DNA from: Gammaproteobacteria bacterium
Lineage (GTDB): Bacteria > Pseudomonadota > Gammaproteobacteria > Natronospirales > REEB76
Length of the DNA: 9,499 nucleotides
Assembly (NCBI GenBank): GCA_027317045.1
Contig: DAHVFI010000187.1
Location: forward strand, 1-9,499
Reading direction: 5' to 3'
The position numbers and the translations under genes were made by a program. This document shows, one piece after another, positions 1-5,392 of this stretch. The notes beneath the pieces are model-generated. The model saw only the letters and a list, made by a program, of their open reading frames with translations, did no database searches and was not told where the DNA came from. Every line of letters begins with the position of its first letter. The stretch's first letter is position 1.

Positions 1-306
1 GTTGTACACGAACAGGAACGCCGCGGTCAGTCGGCCCACCAGACCCAGGCCCAGGAACCAGGGCAGGATCAGTTCGATGGCGGTGCCGATATAGGCGGCG
101 GCCACCGGCGGCAGCAGCGGTACGTGGTAAATATATTGAAACAGGGAAACGGTGCTCTGCATATCGCTGATCTTGACGACACCCGCGCGCCAAAAATCCA
201 CCGCCACCCACAGGCGGAACAGCAGCAGGCTCACAGGCGCGGCCCACATCAGGGCGCAGGTGGTTTTGCGGTAAGCGCTGCAAGTGCCGGTCATGATGTT
301 TTTCAT
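1..306 (-). CDS. DoxX family membrane protein of the bufferin operon (3' end outside window)
   Basis: Reading the minus strand from the ATG at 306 gives 102 residues that run off the window edge, so the C-terminus is missing. The segment around residues 26-42 (LLLFRLWVAVDFWRAG, then VVKI) is the typical first helix of DoxX proteins: an Arg in the membrane followed by FW-x-AG-x-x-K. A second hydrophobic stretch covers about residues 63-102. DoxX proteins are small four-helix inner-membrane proteins, some linked to redox or quinone chemistry. DoxX genes often close DUF2282-DUF692-DUF2063 operons, where their exact role is not settled. The gene starts 25 bp after bufC stops, with a GGGA element about 9 bases before the ATG, so it is probably cotranscribed. 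A second in-frame ATG at 294 is possible. Family assignment is firm; function in this operon is inferred from context. Confidence 0.85.
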   Translation of the reverse strand, partial: MKNIMTGTCSAYRKTTCALMWAAPVSLLLFRLWVAVDFWRAGVVKISDMQSTVSLFQYIYHVPLLPPVAAAYIGTAIELILPWFLGLGLVGRLTAAFLFVYN

Positions 307-331
307 GATGATTTCCCAGTGGCTTAGGTGT

Positions 332-1102
332 TCAGGAAGTCTTGAGGTCCGTCACCAGGCCGGTTGTGAACAGCCAATGGAGACAGGCGCTGAGATCGAA
401 AGCTTTTTCGGCGCGCAGGGCGTCCTCATGGGCGGCAGCCAGCGGCGTGCCCAGGAGCAGGGCGGCAGTCAATGCATGGCAACCGGCATCCACTTCCTGC
501 ATGGCGATCTGGCTCGCGTCGCGCCATACCAGCACCCGCTGCGGTTTGCCGGAAAGCCGCAGATTTCCCGGCGCGGACTGCTGGCAAAACCGCCAGATGT
601 CCAGAACCGGATGGGCTGACGATATCCACCTCAGACTCGGATGCAATTGCAGGCGCAAGCAGTCCGGTTCAGTGACAGCCGCCAAGGCAGTGACGGAGAT
701 GGATTCCGCGTCCGCCGCCAGATAACTTTCCTGACGGGCCCATTCGAGCCGTGCCACATCGGGCAAATAGTCCAAACCCGCGGCCTGCGGCAGTTGCGCC
801 AGGAATTCCGGAAAGTCAGCGCCGTAATCCTGCAGGTTGCCGCTGCGGGTGGGGCAGTCGCGCAGATAGCGCGCCGCCGCGCTCTCGAAAAATTCCTCGC
901 CCACCAGTGTCTGTACCGCCGGATACGCGGTGCCCAGCGCCGCCGCGTGATTGTTGAAAACAATATTGCGGTAGATTTGCAGGCGTGCCGCGGGTGTCAG
1001 GCCTTTGCCGAGCACCCACTCGCTGAGCGGCGCGGACCCATCACCCAGCACGGCGGCGGCGAATTGCCGTTGTAACTCAGGCAGCGATGGCGTGTTGTGC
1101 AT
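332..1102 (-). CDS. bufC: BufC-like DUF2063 protein, partner of the MNIO enzyme
   Basis: The product is 256 residues. The N-terminal half (about residues 6-100) has the DUF2063 pattern: LQIYRNIVFNNHAAAL, then AYPAVQTLVGEEFF, then a Tyr-Leu-Arg-Asp-x-Pro and SGNLQDYGADFPEFLA. The C-terminal half (about 110-256) is a less conserved alpha/beta region. By family knowledge, DUF2063 proteins bind the precursor and the DUF692 oxidase, as MbnC does for MbnB in methanobactin synthesis, and are needed for modification. The reading frame stays open upstream to 1261, but the ATG at 1102 fits the family N-terminus. It overlaps the end of bufB by 26 bp, which suggests translational coupling. It probably acts in the cytoplasm, since no signal peptide is seen. 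Family assignment is strong; partner function is inferred. Confidence 0.92.
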   Translation of the reverse strand: MHNTPSLPELQRQFAAAVLGDGSAPLSEWVLGKGLTPAARLQIYRNIVFNNHAAALGTAYPAVQTLVGEEFFESAAARYLRDCPTRSGNLQDYGADFPEFLAQLPQAAGLDYLPDVARLEWARQESYLAADAESISVTALAAVTEPDCLRLQLHPSLRWISSAHPVLDIWRFCQQSAPGNLRLSGKPQRVLVWRDASQIAMQEVDAGCHALTAALLLGTPLAAAHEDALRAEKAFDLSACLHWLFTTGLVTDLKTS

Positions 1103-2012
1103 GCAAAAAACCTTGGGCTTTGGCGGCTTCCGCCAACAGCACCTCCAGTTCGGGAATATCCTGGTCCCACTCGATGAGCGTGGGCACCGGTCCGAGGCGC
1201 GCGAGTGTTTCGCGGTACAGGCTCCAGACTTCATCCGCCACCGGCCGGCTGTGGCTGTCAATCAGCAGCTCCACCGGCAGATTTTCCTTGCGGGTGAAAC
1301 CCGCCAGATGAATCTCGCCCACCGCCTGCGGAGGAATGGCATGCAGGTAGGTATGCGCATCGAAGCCATGATTCACGCTATTGACGTAGATGTTGTTCAC
1401 GTCCAGCAGAATGCCGCAGCCGGAGCGTTGCGCCAGCACCGTGATGAATTCCCATTCGGGGATGGTGGAATGCCGGTAGCTGAGATAACTGGACACGTTT
1501 TCGATGAGCAGTTGCCGGCCGATGAATTCTTGTGCGGCCTGCACGTGGGTCACCAGAAAATCCAAGGCTTCCTCGGTGTAAGGCAGCGGCAGCAAATCGT
1601 TGAGATGGCGTTCACCGATGGCGCCCCAGCACAGATGTTCCGAGACCAGCGCCGGCGCGAAGCGTTGGATGAGTTGTTGCAACTTGCCCAGATGTTCGCG
1701 GTCGGGTCCGTCGGCGCGGCCCAGCGACAGGCCCACACCGTGCAGGCTCAGGGGGTAATTGCAGCGCACCGCTTCCAGCAGCCGCGGCATTTCGCCGCCG
1801 GCGCAGAAGAAATTCTCGCTGTGCACCTCCAACCAGGGTATGGACGGATGCTCCCTGAGCACCCGCGGGAAATGCGGAGGGCGCAGGCCGATCCCGGCTT
1901 TCACCGGAACTGGCTTCGCCTGAAATGCCGGTTGGCCAGAAACCGCGTCAAAAACTGCTGCGCTTGGCATGACTTTGTTGCGCGCCGGCTCAAAATCCTC
2001 ATGTGCTGTCAT
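1077..2012 (-). CDS. bufB: BufB: DUF692 multinuclear non-haem iron-dependent oxidase (MNIO)
   Basis: The 311-residue product is a TIM-barrel protein of the DUF692/MNIO family, relatives of the methanobactin enzyme MbnB. Candidate iron ligands lie in conserved motifs: LSLHGVGLSLG (His91), SEHLCW (Glu125, His126), LIENVSSYL (Glu171, Asn172), LLDVNNIYVN (Asp204, Asn206), EIHLAGF (His235), IDSHSRPV (Asp252, His254) and LIEWD (Glu281). By family knowledge these enzymes use two or three iron ions and oxygen to convert precursor cysteines into oxazolone/thioamide or thiooxazole groups. In this operon the substrate should be the BufA precursor. The frame is open to 2093, but the ATG at 2012 was chosen because a GGAG lies five bases upstream. 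The next Met (1970) lacks one. The gene follows bufA after 86 bp and overlaps bufC by 26 bp. Confidence 0.95.
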   Translation of the reverse strand: MTAHEDFEPARNKVMPSAAVFDAVSGQPAFQAKPVPVKAGIGLRPPHFPRVLREHPSIPWLEVHSENFFCAGGEMPRLLEAVRCNYPLSLHGVGLSLGRADGPDREHLGKLQQLIQRFAPALVSEHLCWGAIGERHLNDLLPLPYTEEALDFLVTHVQAAQEFIGRQLLIENVSSYLSYRHSTIPEWEFITVLAQRSGCGILLDVNNIYVNSVNHGFDAHTYLHAIPPQAVGEIHLAGFTRKENLPVELLIDSHSRPVADEVWSLYRETLARLGPVPTLIEWDQDIPELEVLLAEAAKAQGFLHAQHAIAA

Positions 2013-2017
2013 GCACA

Positions 2018-2021
2018 CTCC
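2018..2021 (-). promoter_or_regulatory. Ribosome binding site deciding the bufB start
   Basis: GGAG on the minus strand lies five bases before the ATG at 2012. No comparable element precedes the other in-frame Met codons at 2093 and 1970, so this site fixes the BufB N-terminus. Confidence 0.7.
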
Positions 2022-2098
2022 GGTTTCTCGCCGTCGCGCGCCGCGTCCTGCCTTCGCTAGCGACGTTCTTGAGCGGTTTCTGGACACCGGCAAACGCC

Positions 2099-2401
2099 TT
2101 ACATGGCTTTGCTATGGCCGCCTTCAATCTTGCCGCACAAACCGGCGGGCAGCAGCACGAAGGCGCCCGGGTCGCGGGCCTTGGCATCCTGGCCGGCGCA
2201 GGAATGGCCGGGGGACTGGCAGTCGTTCTTGTGGGCGGCATTGATGCCGAAACAGGGCTGCATGCCTTCGGCCATCAATTTCTTGGTGTGGGCCGGACCG
2301 GCCATCATGCCGCCGGCCGAGGCGGTCTGGGCAATACCGGCTATGCCCAGGGCGAGGGCGCCGGCAAGGGCGGACTTGAGGATCAGGTTGGAACTCTTCA
2401 T
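2099..2401 (-). CDS. bufA: BufA: DUF2282 bufferin precursor, exported copper-buffering RiPP
   Basis: The product has 100 residues. Residues 1-29 form a Sec-type signal peptide: Lys at 2 and 9, a hydrophobic core around 11-24 and a likely cut after ASA (Ala29). The mature part has exactly four cysteines: Cys50 in QPCFGI, Cys61 in KNDCQS, Cys68 in HSCAGQ and Cys89 in AGLCGKI. Together with the intervening KNDC, HSCAGQ and FVLLPAGLC blocks this matches bufferin-1/DUF2282 precursors. In characterised members the two central cysteines become thiooxazoles and the outer pair forms a disulfide, giving a periplasmic peptide that binds copper; the same chemistry here is inferred. Unusually for a RiPP, the leader is a signal peptide. 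AGGGAG lies nine bases before the ATG. The modification genes follow immediately. Family assignment is strong; metal specificity is untested. Confidence 0.93.
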   Translation of the reverse strand: MKSSNLILKSALAGALALGIAGIAQTASAGGMMAGPAHTKKLMAEGMQPCFGINAAHKNDCQSPGHSCAGQDAKARDPGAFVLLPAGLCGKIEGGHSKAM

Positions 2402-2410
2402 GGCAGTAAT

Positions 2411-2422
2411 CTCCCTTAAGGG
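2411..2422 (-). promoter_or_regulatory. bufA ribosome binding site inside a 10-bp palindrome
   Basis: AGGGAG at 2411-2416 is a good Shine-Dalgarno sequence nine bases before the bufA ATG. It overlaps the perfect palindrome CCCTTAAGGG (2413-2422). Pairing of the palindrome could mask the site, but the stem would be short and has no clear loop, so a regulatory role is speculative. Confidence 0.5.
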
Positions 2423-2462
2423 TTATGGATGGAATCACGGGTTAATGGACCCGGGGGACGGC

Positions 2463-2488
2463 GGGATTATTTCGCAGGGATTGGGATT
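2463..2488 (-). repeat. Three AATCCC hexamers upstream of bufA
   Basis: Minus-strand AATCCC occurs at 2483-2488, 2477-2482 and 2463-2468, the first two in direct contact. They coincide with the candidate bufA promoter and could be a regulator site, but so short a repeat may also be chance. Confidence 0.3.
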
Positions 2489-2494
2489 TATCCA
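2466..2494 (-). promoter_or_regulatory. Candidate sigma-70 promoter of bufA with AATCCC repeats in the spacer
   Basis: On the minus strand TGGATA (2489-2494, 4 of 6 to TTGACA) is followed after exactly 17 bases by AATAAT (2466-2471, 5 of 6 to TATAAT). Transcription would start near 2459, leaving a leader of about 58 bases that includes the good bufA ribosome binding site. The -35 overlaps the stop codon of the DUF1841 gene. Two tandem AATCCC hexamers fill part of the spacer and a third overlaps the -10. This is prediction by eye only. Confidence 0.35.
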
Positions 2495-2922
2495 GTGCCG
2501 CGGCTCTTCAGGCAGGCCAGGTAGACTTGGTCATCCGGCAGCCGGCCATCCCGTTGGCCGTGCCACAGGCTTTCCGCCAGGCATTCCAGCATCATATGCT
2601 CGGCGGCGTGGGCATCGCCGCTGCGTTTCAGCAGCGCTGCATAGGCGGCTTTCACGCCGGCGGGCCGGTCTATCGAAAGCTGCTCGCGGATGGCGATGTG
2701 CAGGCCCATGTGCAGGAACGGATTGGTTTCGCCGCCTTCCGGCCGCCAGTCCCGGTCCAGCATCTTGCCTGGATCAGCGGACAGCAGCGCCTGGTATTCA
2801 GGGTGCAAGCGGATGATGTCGGCGACGATGTTTTCCAGCGCTGACAACGGCTCACCGGCCTGCTGCTTGCGCCACACGTCGAAGAATGTCCTACGGATAT
2901 CGGTGCGATTGCTGGGGTACAT
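2488..2922 (-). CDS. DUF1841 family protein
   Basis: The product is about 144 residues and matches the DUF1841 family of small cytoplasmic proteobacterial proteins of unknown function. Recognisable blocks are an early RR-x-FFDVWRKQQAGEPLS, then IIRLHPEYQALL, a D-R-D-W-x-PE-x-G-E-TNPFLHMGLHIAIREQ core, and DRPAGV. No signal peptide, membrane segment or cysteine-rich site is seen. I chose the ATG at 2922 because other members begin at the equivalent Met. An ATG two codons earlier (2928) is possible, and the only purine-rich element (GGA) is better spaced for 2922. DUF1841 genes are often found beside nth; here the sigma factor cassette lies between them. It lies just upstream of bufA, but nothing in the sequence links it to copper or RiPP chemistry. 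Confidence 0.88.
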   Translation of the reverse strand: MYPSNRTDIRRTFFDVWRKQQAGEPLSALENIVADIIRLHPEYQALLSADPGKMLDRDWRPEGGETNPFLHMGLHIAIREQLSIDRPAGVKAAYAALLKRSGDAHAAEHMMLECLAESLWHGQRDGRLPDDQVYLACLKSRGTG

Positions 2923-2972
2923 GTTCATAAATCCGGCCTGCTTTCAAAAGCATATTAGCGCGTCTCATGGAT

Positions 2973-2990
2973 CCGTGGTCTCAGCCACGG
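2973..2990. repeat. Inverted repeat CCGTGG-6-CCACGG upstream of DUF1841
   Basis: A perfect six-base stem with a six-base loop lies in the 218-bp gap between the DUF1841 start and the end of the exported protein gene. No T-tract follows on either strand, so it is not a terminator. It could be an operator or incidental. The rest of this gap holds the terminator described separately and no convincing gene. Confidence 0.3.
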
Positions 2991-3082
2991 CTCGACGATG
3001 GCGGCGCAGTGTCCTGACGACGGTCAATATCAGCCCAGGCGTACCCATCCATCCGAAATGAAACTAAATTCTGATACCCGCG

Positions 3083-3124
3083 GAAAACCCGGTGCCGGGA
3101 TTGCGCGCGCATTCCCGGCACCGG
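3083..3124 (-). terminator. Rho-independent terminator of the exported protein gene
   Basis: Seventeen bases after the stop codon at 3141 the minus strand reads CCGGTGCCGGGA (3124-3113), a 12-base loop, then its perfect complement TCCCGGCACCGG (3100-3089), followed by GTTTTCC. The loop contains the self-complementary TGCGCGCGCA, so the hairpin can extend further. The T-tract is only four long, but the stem is very strong. It should separate the sigma factor cassette from DUF1841 and bufA. Confidence 0.8.
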
Positions 3125-3140
3125 CCAAAGTGCGCTGGGT

Positions 3141-3812
3141 TTAGTGGAAGGCGGACAGCCTCACATTCTTTTCACCGAGAGCCTGGGCGACGTCGTAGAA
3201 GGCCTGGTTGCTGATGGCGTGATAGTTGGCGTCGAAGGCCGCGCCGTATTTGGCGTCGGTGTCGTCCATCACTTGCATGTGGATGCCGTGGGACAGGGCG
3301 TGATCGAATAAAAGCCCCGACCAGAAGGTGTTGTCGGGAGCGGTGCCGGCGCCGACCAGCGTCTTGGCCAGTTGCACCCCGGACAGCTTGGCGGGAGCCG
3401 GCAACGCGATGCGCTTTTCCTGCACGATCTTGAGCGCATCATCCACGGCGAAATCAATGCCGCTGACCCATTCACCCACGTGCTGCTTGCCATATTGCTT
3501 GGTCAATTTGGCCACCTCCGCATTCACGGTGGCCGCGCCCAGCATGTGATTCAGGGCCGTCACCAGTGAAAAATGCCCGGGACCCCCGCCCGCTGCCACC
3601 AGGGCCACGGTGACGTCGAGCGCCGGTGCGCTGTTATAGACGGGTCCGCCATAGCGGTTGACCTGCATGTTCATGTCATCGTTCGTGGAGCGGTTGCCGG
3701 CTTCCGGCGCGGCCGCCAGGGTGTTGCCCGCCAGCAGCAGGCCCGCCGACACGAACAGCGTGGCCACGCCCAGCCGGGCGGGTTTGCGCATCAGAAAGGT
3801 CTGAAATTTCAT
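3141..3812 (-). CDS. Exported protein of unknown function, linked to the ECF sigma pair
   Basis: I do not recognise this 223-residue protein. Residues 1-35 look like a signal peptide: basic residues up to Arg13, a hydrophobic core about 15-29, and a likely cut near LAAA (33-35). The mature protein has no cysteine. It contains Asn/Met-rich NDDMNMQVN (44-52), a glycine-rich AAGGGPGHF (73-81), and a histidine group HALSHGIH (His171, His175, His178) that could bind a metal or cofactor. The start at 3812 is supported by AGGAGA seven bases upstream. The gene lies 190 bp after the anti-sigma gene, has its own candidate promoter and ends in a strong terminator. In SigK/RskA-type modules a secreted protein is often the target of the sigma factor, so this may be the regulon member. 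That is inference from position only. Confidence 0.8.
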   Translation of the reverse strand: MKFQTFLMRKPARLGVATLFVSAGLLLAGNTLAAAPEAGNRSTNDDMNMQVNRYGGPVYNSAPALDVTVALVAAGGGPGHFSLVTALNHMLGAATVNAEVAKLTKQYGKQHVGEWVSGIDFAVDDALKIVQEKRIALPAPAKLSGVQLAKTLVGAGTAPDNTFWSGLLFDHALSHGIHMQVMDDTDAKYGAAFDANYHAISNQAFYDVAQALGEKNVRLSAFH

Positions 3813-3819
3813 AATGTCA

Positions 3820-3825
3820 TCTCCT
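3820..3825 (-). promoter_or_regulatory. Ribosome binding site of the exported protein gene
   Basis: AGGAGA on the minus strand lies seven bases before the ATG at 3812 and fixes that start. Confidence 0.7.
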
Positions 3826-3872
3826 GTGTTGAATTGGCTTGGTACACCCGACTCGGGAACAAGCTCACCCTC

Positions 3873-3901
3873 TAGTACTCACAGCCAGGAGACTTGGATG
3901 C
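3873..3901 (-). promoter_or_regulatory. Candidate ECF-type promoter of the exported protein gene
   Basis: On the minus strand GCATCC (3901-3896) is followed after 17 bases by GTACTA (3878-3873). The -35-like element resembles the CCATCC reported for mycobacterial SigK, whose anti-sigma factor RskA is the family seen here. The start site would be near 3866, about 53 bases before the ATG. I could not find the same pair upstream of the sigma gene itself, so support is limited. Confidence 0.3.
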
Positions 3902-3944
3902 ACTCCCATGGAAACATCACCGGCCCGGGTGCGGTGTTACGGGG

Positions 3945-3958
3945 CGTGCGAACGCACG
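3945..3958. repeat. Short inverted repeat after the anti-sigma gene
   Basis: CGTGCGAACGCACG is a perfect inverted repeat 45 bp past the anti-sigma stop codon. It has no following T-tract, so a terminator is not supported. The remainder of the 190-bp gap (3813-4002) contains no gene that I can see. Confidence 0.3.
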
Positions 3959-4002
3959 TTGCCGAGTTTCACCGGGTACGGACGCTGAAAGTGTTGCTGC
4001 TT

Positions 4003-4707
4003 TTATGTGCTGACGATGGGAGCGACGTACACCACCGGTCCCGTGGGTTGACCGGTGGGTGATCCGCCGTAGGGTTCGATGGAGATGGCGAGACCTTTGG
4101 CACTGACCAGGGCCGCAATAATCCGCGGGTTGAGGCTGGCGCTGGCGAGACCTTCGCTGTTCATGAGCCCCATGGCCACGGGCTTGCCGTGGCCCGGCAG
4201 CATCCACAGCTCATAGGATTTGCCCGCCGGCGGGGTATTGTTGGCAAGCGCTTGCATATCAATACGCCGTGATTTGGAGTACACGCTGATGAGCCACAGA
4301 GGACGGCCTTGGGCACTGGACATGACGGCAACATAAGCCGGTGCGCCCGGGGGAGTGACCAGACTCCGGCCGATGAAGACACCCACCACCAGCACCAACG
4401 CGGTGGCCAGCGTGACGGCGCCGCTCCAGAGCGCTCTGCGGGCCGGCCAGCCCGACGGTTTTTCGCGCGGCTGCGCGTCCGCCTTGAGGCGCACTTGCAG
4501 TTTCCGCCATACGGAATCCGGCGGCGCCAGCGGCTTGAGGTTACGGTTCCAGGCGGCCAGCTTCCCTTCCCAGTCCACCACTCCCTTACACAGGCGCGCA
4601 TCTTCGATCAGCAGGCGCTGGAAGCGGCGGCGTGCGGCGCCGCGCAGCAGGCCGAGTACGTATTCGCCCGCCAGCAGTTCACGCAGTTTTGGGTTGCCGT
4701 AGTTCAT
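4003..4707 (-). CDS. RskA-family membrane anti-sigma factor
   Basis: The 234-residue product has three parts. Residues 1-80 are a cytoplasmic sigma-binding region (ELLAGEYVLGLL, then R-x-FQRLLIED). Residues about 94-113 are a single hydrophobic membrane helix. Residues about 125-234 form the periplasmic RskA domain, ending in the family blocks GKSYELWMLPGHGKPVAMGL, then AISIEPYGGSPTGQPTGPV. By family knowledge such proteins hold their ECF sigma factor at the inner membrane and release it on an envelope signal, often through proteolysis. The ATG overlaps the sigma gene stop by four bases (ATGA, 4704-4707), which couples the two in translation and keeps their amounts matched. There is no zinc-binding HxxxCxxC motif, so a direct thiol switch of the ZAS type is unlikely. 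The signal it senses cannot be read from sequence. Confidence 0.9.
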   Translation of the reverse strand: MNYGNPKLRELLAGEYVLGLLRGAARRRFQRLLIEDARLCKGVVDWEGKLAAWNRNLKPLAPPDSVWRKLQVRLKADAQPREKPSGWPARRALWSGAVTLATALVLVVGVFIGRSLVTPPGAPAYVAVMSSAQGRPLWLISVYSKSRRIDMQALANNTPPAGKSYELWMLPGHGKPVAMGLMNSEGLASASLNPRIIAALVSAKGLAISIEPYGGSPTGQPTGPVVYVAPIVST

Positions 4708-5291
4708 GCTGCTTCCAGGCAGTGTTTCAATCCCTGCAGCCCGCGGCGCACCCAGCTCTTGACCGTGCCGAGAGGCGCGCGCAAGACGCTCGCAATCTCT
4801 TCGTGCGAGCAGCCGTCAAAATAGGCCAGTCTGAGGCTGTTGCGCTGGCCTTCGTTCAATTCATCCAGGCAGCGCTTGAGCGCCCGGGCTTCCGCGTGGC
4901 TGATGAAATCATCCGCCTGGGATTGGTCGGCGAATTCCGTCAGCCAGGCATCTCCGTCCTCATCGCCTGATGATTCCAGATACACCTCCCGATGCTCGCG
5001 GCGCAGCAGGTCGAGCGCCCGGTAGCGGCAGATGGAGACCAACCAAGTCAGAGGCGCGCCTTTCTGCGCGGTGTAGCTCGCGGCGTTTCGCCAGACACTC
5101 AGGAAGGCGTCCTGCAAGGCTTCCTCCGCCCAATCCCGTCGCTTCAATATACGCACCAGGATGGCAAACAGTTGCGGCGAGGTGAGTTGATAAAGCTTCT
5201 GGAAGGAGGACTGTTGTCCCTGGGCGCAGCCGTGGAGTAAATCCATGAGCACCCGGGTCTTGTCCAGTGGGGTTTGGGCGGACAAAGTCAT
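4704..5291 (-). CDS. ECF RNA polymerase sigma factor, SigK-like
   Basis: The 195-residue product has only sigma regions 2 and 4, as expected for group IV sigma factors. Region 2 spans about residues 28-98, with EEALQDAFLSVWRNA (56-70) and APLTWLVSICRYRALDLLRR (79-98). Region 4 spans about 136-190, with LRLAYFDGCSHEEIA and PLGTVKSWVRRGLQGLK, the helix-turn-helix that reads the -35 element. It directs polymerase to a small regulon when freed from the anti-sigma factor encoded next. The ATG at 5291 is preceded by a weak GGGA; Met16 is a less likely start. The gene begins 101 bp after nth ends. Pairing with an RskA-type partner points to the SigK-like class. Its targets may include the exported protein gene and possibly the bufferin genes, which is inference. 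Confidence 0.93.
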   Translation of the reverse strand: MTLSAQTPLDKTRVLMDLLHGCAQGQQSSFQKLYQLTSPQLFAILVRILKRRDWAEEALQDAFLSVWRNAASYTAQKGAPLTWLVSICRYRALDLLRREHREVYLESSGDEDGDAWLTEFADQSQADDFISHAEARALKRCLDELNEGQRNSLRLAYFDGCSHEEIASVLRAPLGTVKSWVRRGLQGLKHCLEAA

Positions 5292-5343
5292 GGGTGGTTC
5301 CCGTTCACCTGATTATCCTGCAAAGCCGCGGACAGCAGACCCG

Positions 5344-5370
5344 CTGGTATCAATTGCAGACCAGTATACC
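5344..5370 (-). promoter_or_regulatory. Candidate promoter and inverted repeats upstream of the sigma gene
   Basis: The 101-bp gap between nth and the sigma gene contains minus-strand TATACT (5 of 6 to the -10 consensus) with only a T-run as a possible -35. Overlapping it are GGTAT-15-ATACC (5346-5370, arms 20 bp apart centre to centre) and CTGGT-11-ACCAG (5344-5364). The two-turn spacing suits a dimeric repressor, but the arms are short and the call is weak. Confidence 0.3.
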
Positions 5371-5392
5371 TGCGGCTACTGCCGAAAAAACC

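Noticed and set aside
1005..2060. Long plus-strand open frame opposite bufB and bufC
   Set aside because: Its translation has no recognisable motif and is antisense to two firmly identified genes. Such frames arise in GC-rich DNA.
2404..2432. CCATCC-17-TTACTG upstream of bufA, resembling the candidate ECF promoter of the exported gene
   Set aside because: The start site would fall on the bufA ATG and leave the good Shine-Dalgarno sequence outside the message. CATCC is also common in the window, so the match is probably chance.
2989..3058. Minus-strand small open frame of 23 codons between DUF1841 and the exported gene
   Set aside because: No ribosome binding site, no hydrophobic or recognisable sequence, and it lies downstream of a strong terminator.
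3945..3958. CGTGCG/CGCACG hairpin as terminator of the sigma/anti-sigma operon
   Set aside because: No T-tract follows on the minus strand and the stem is only five or six pairs.
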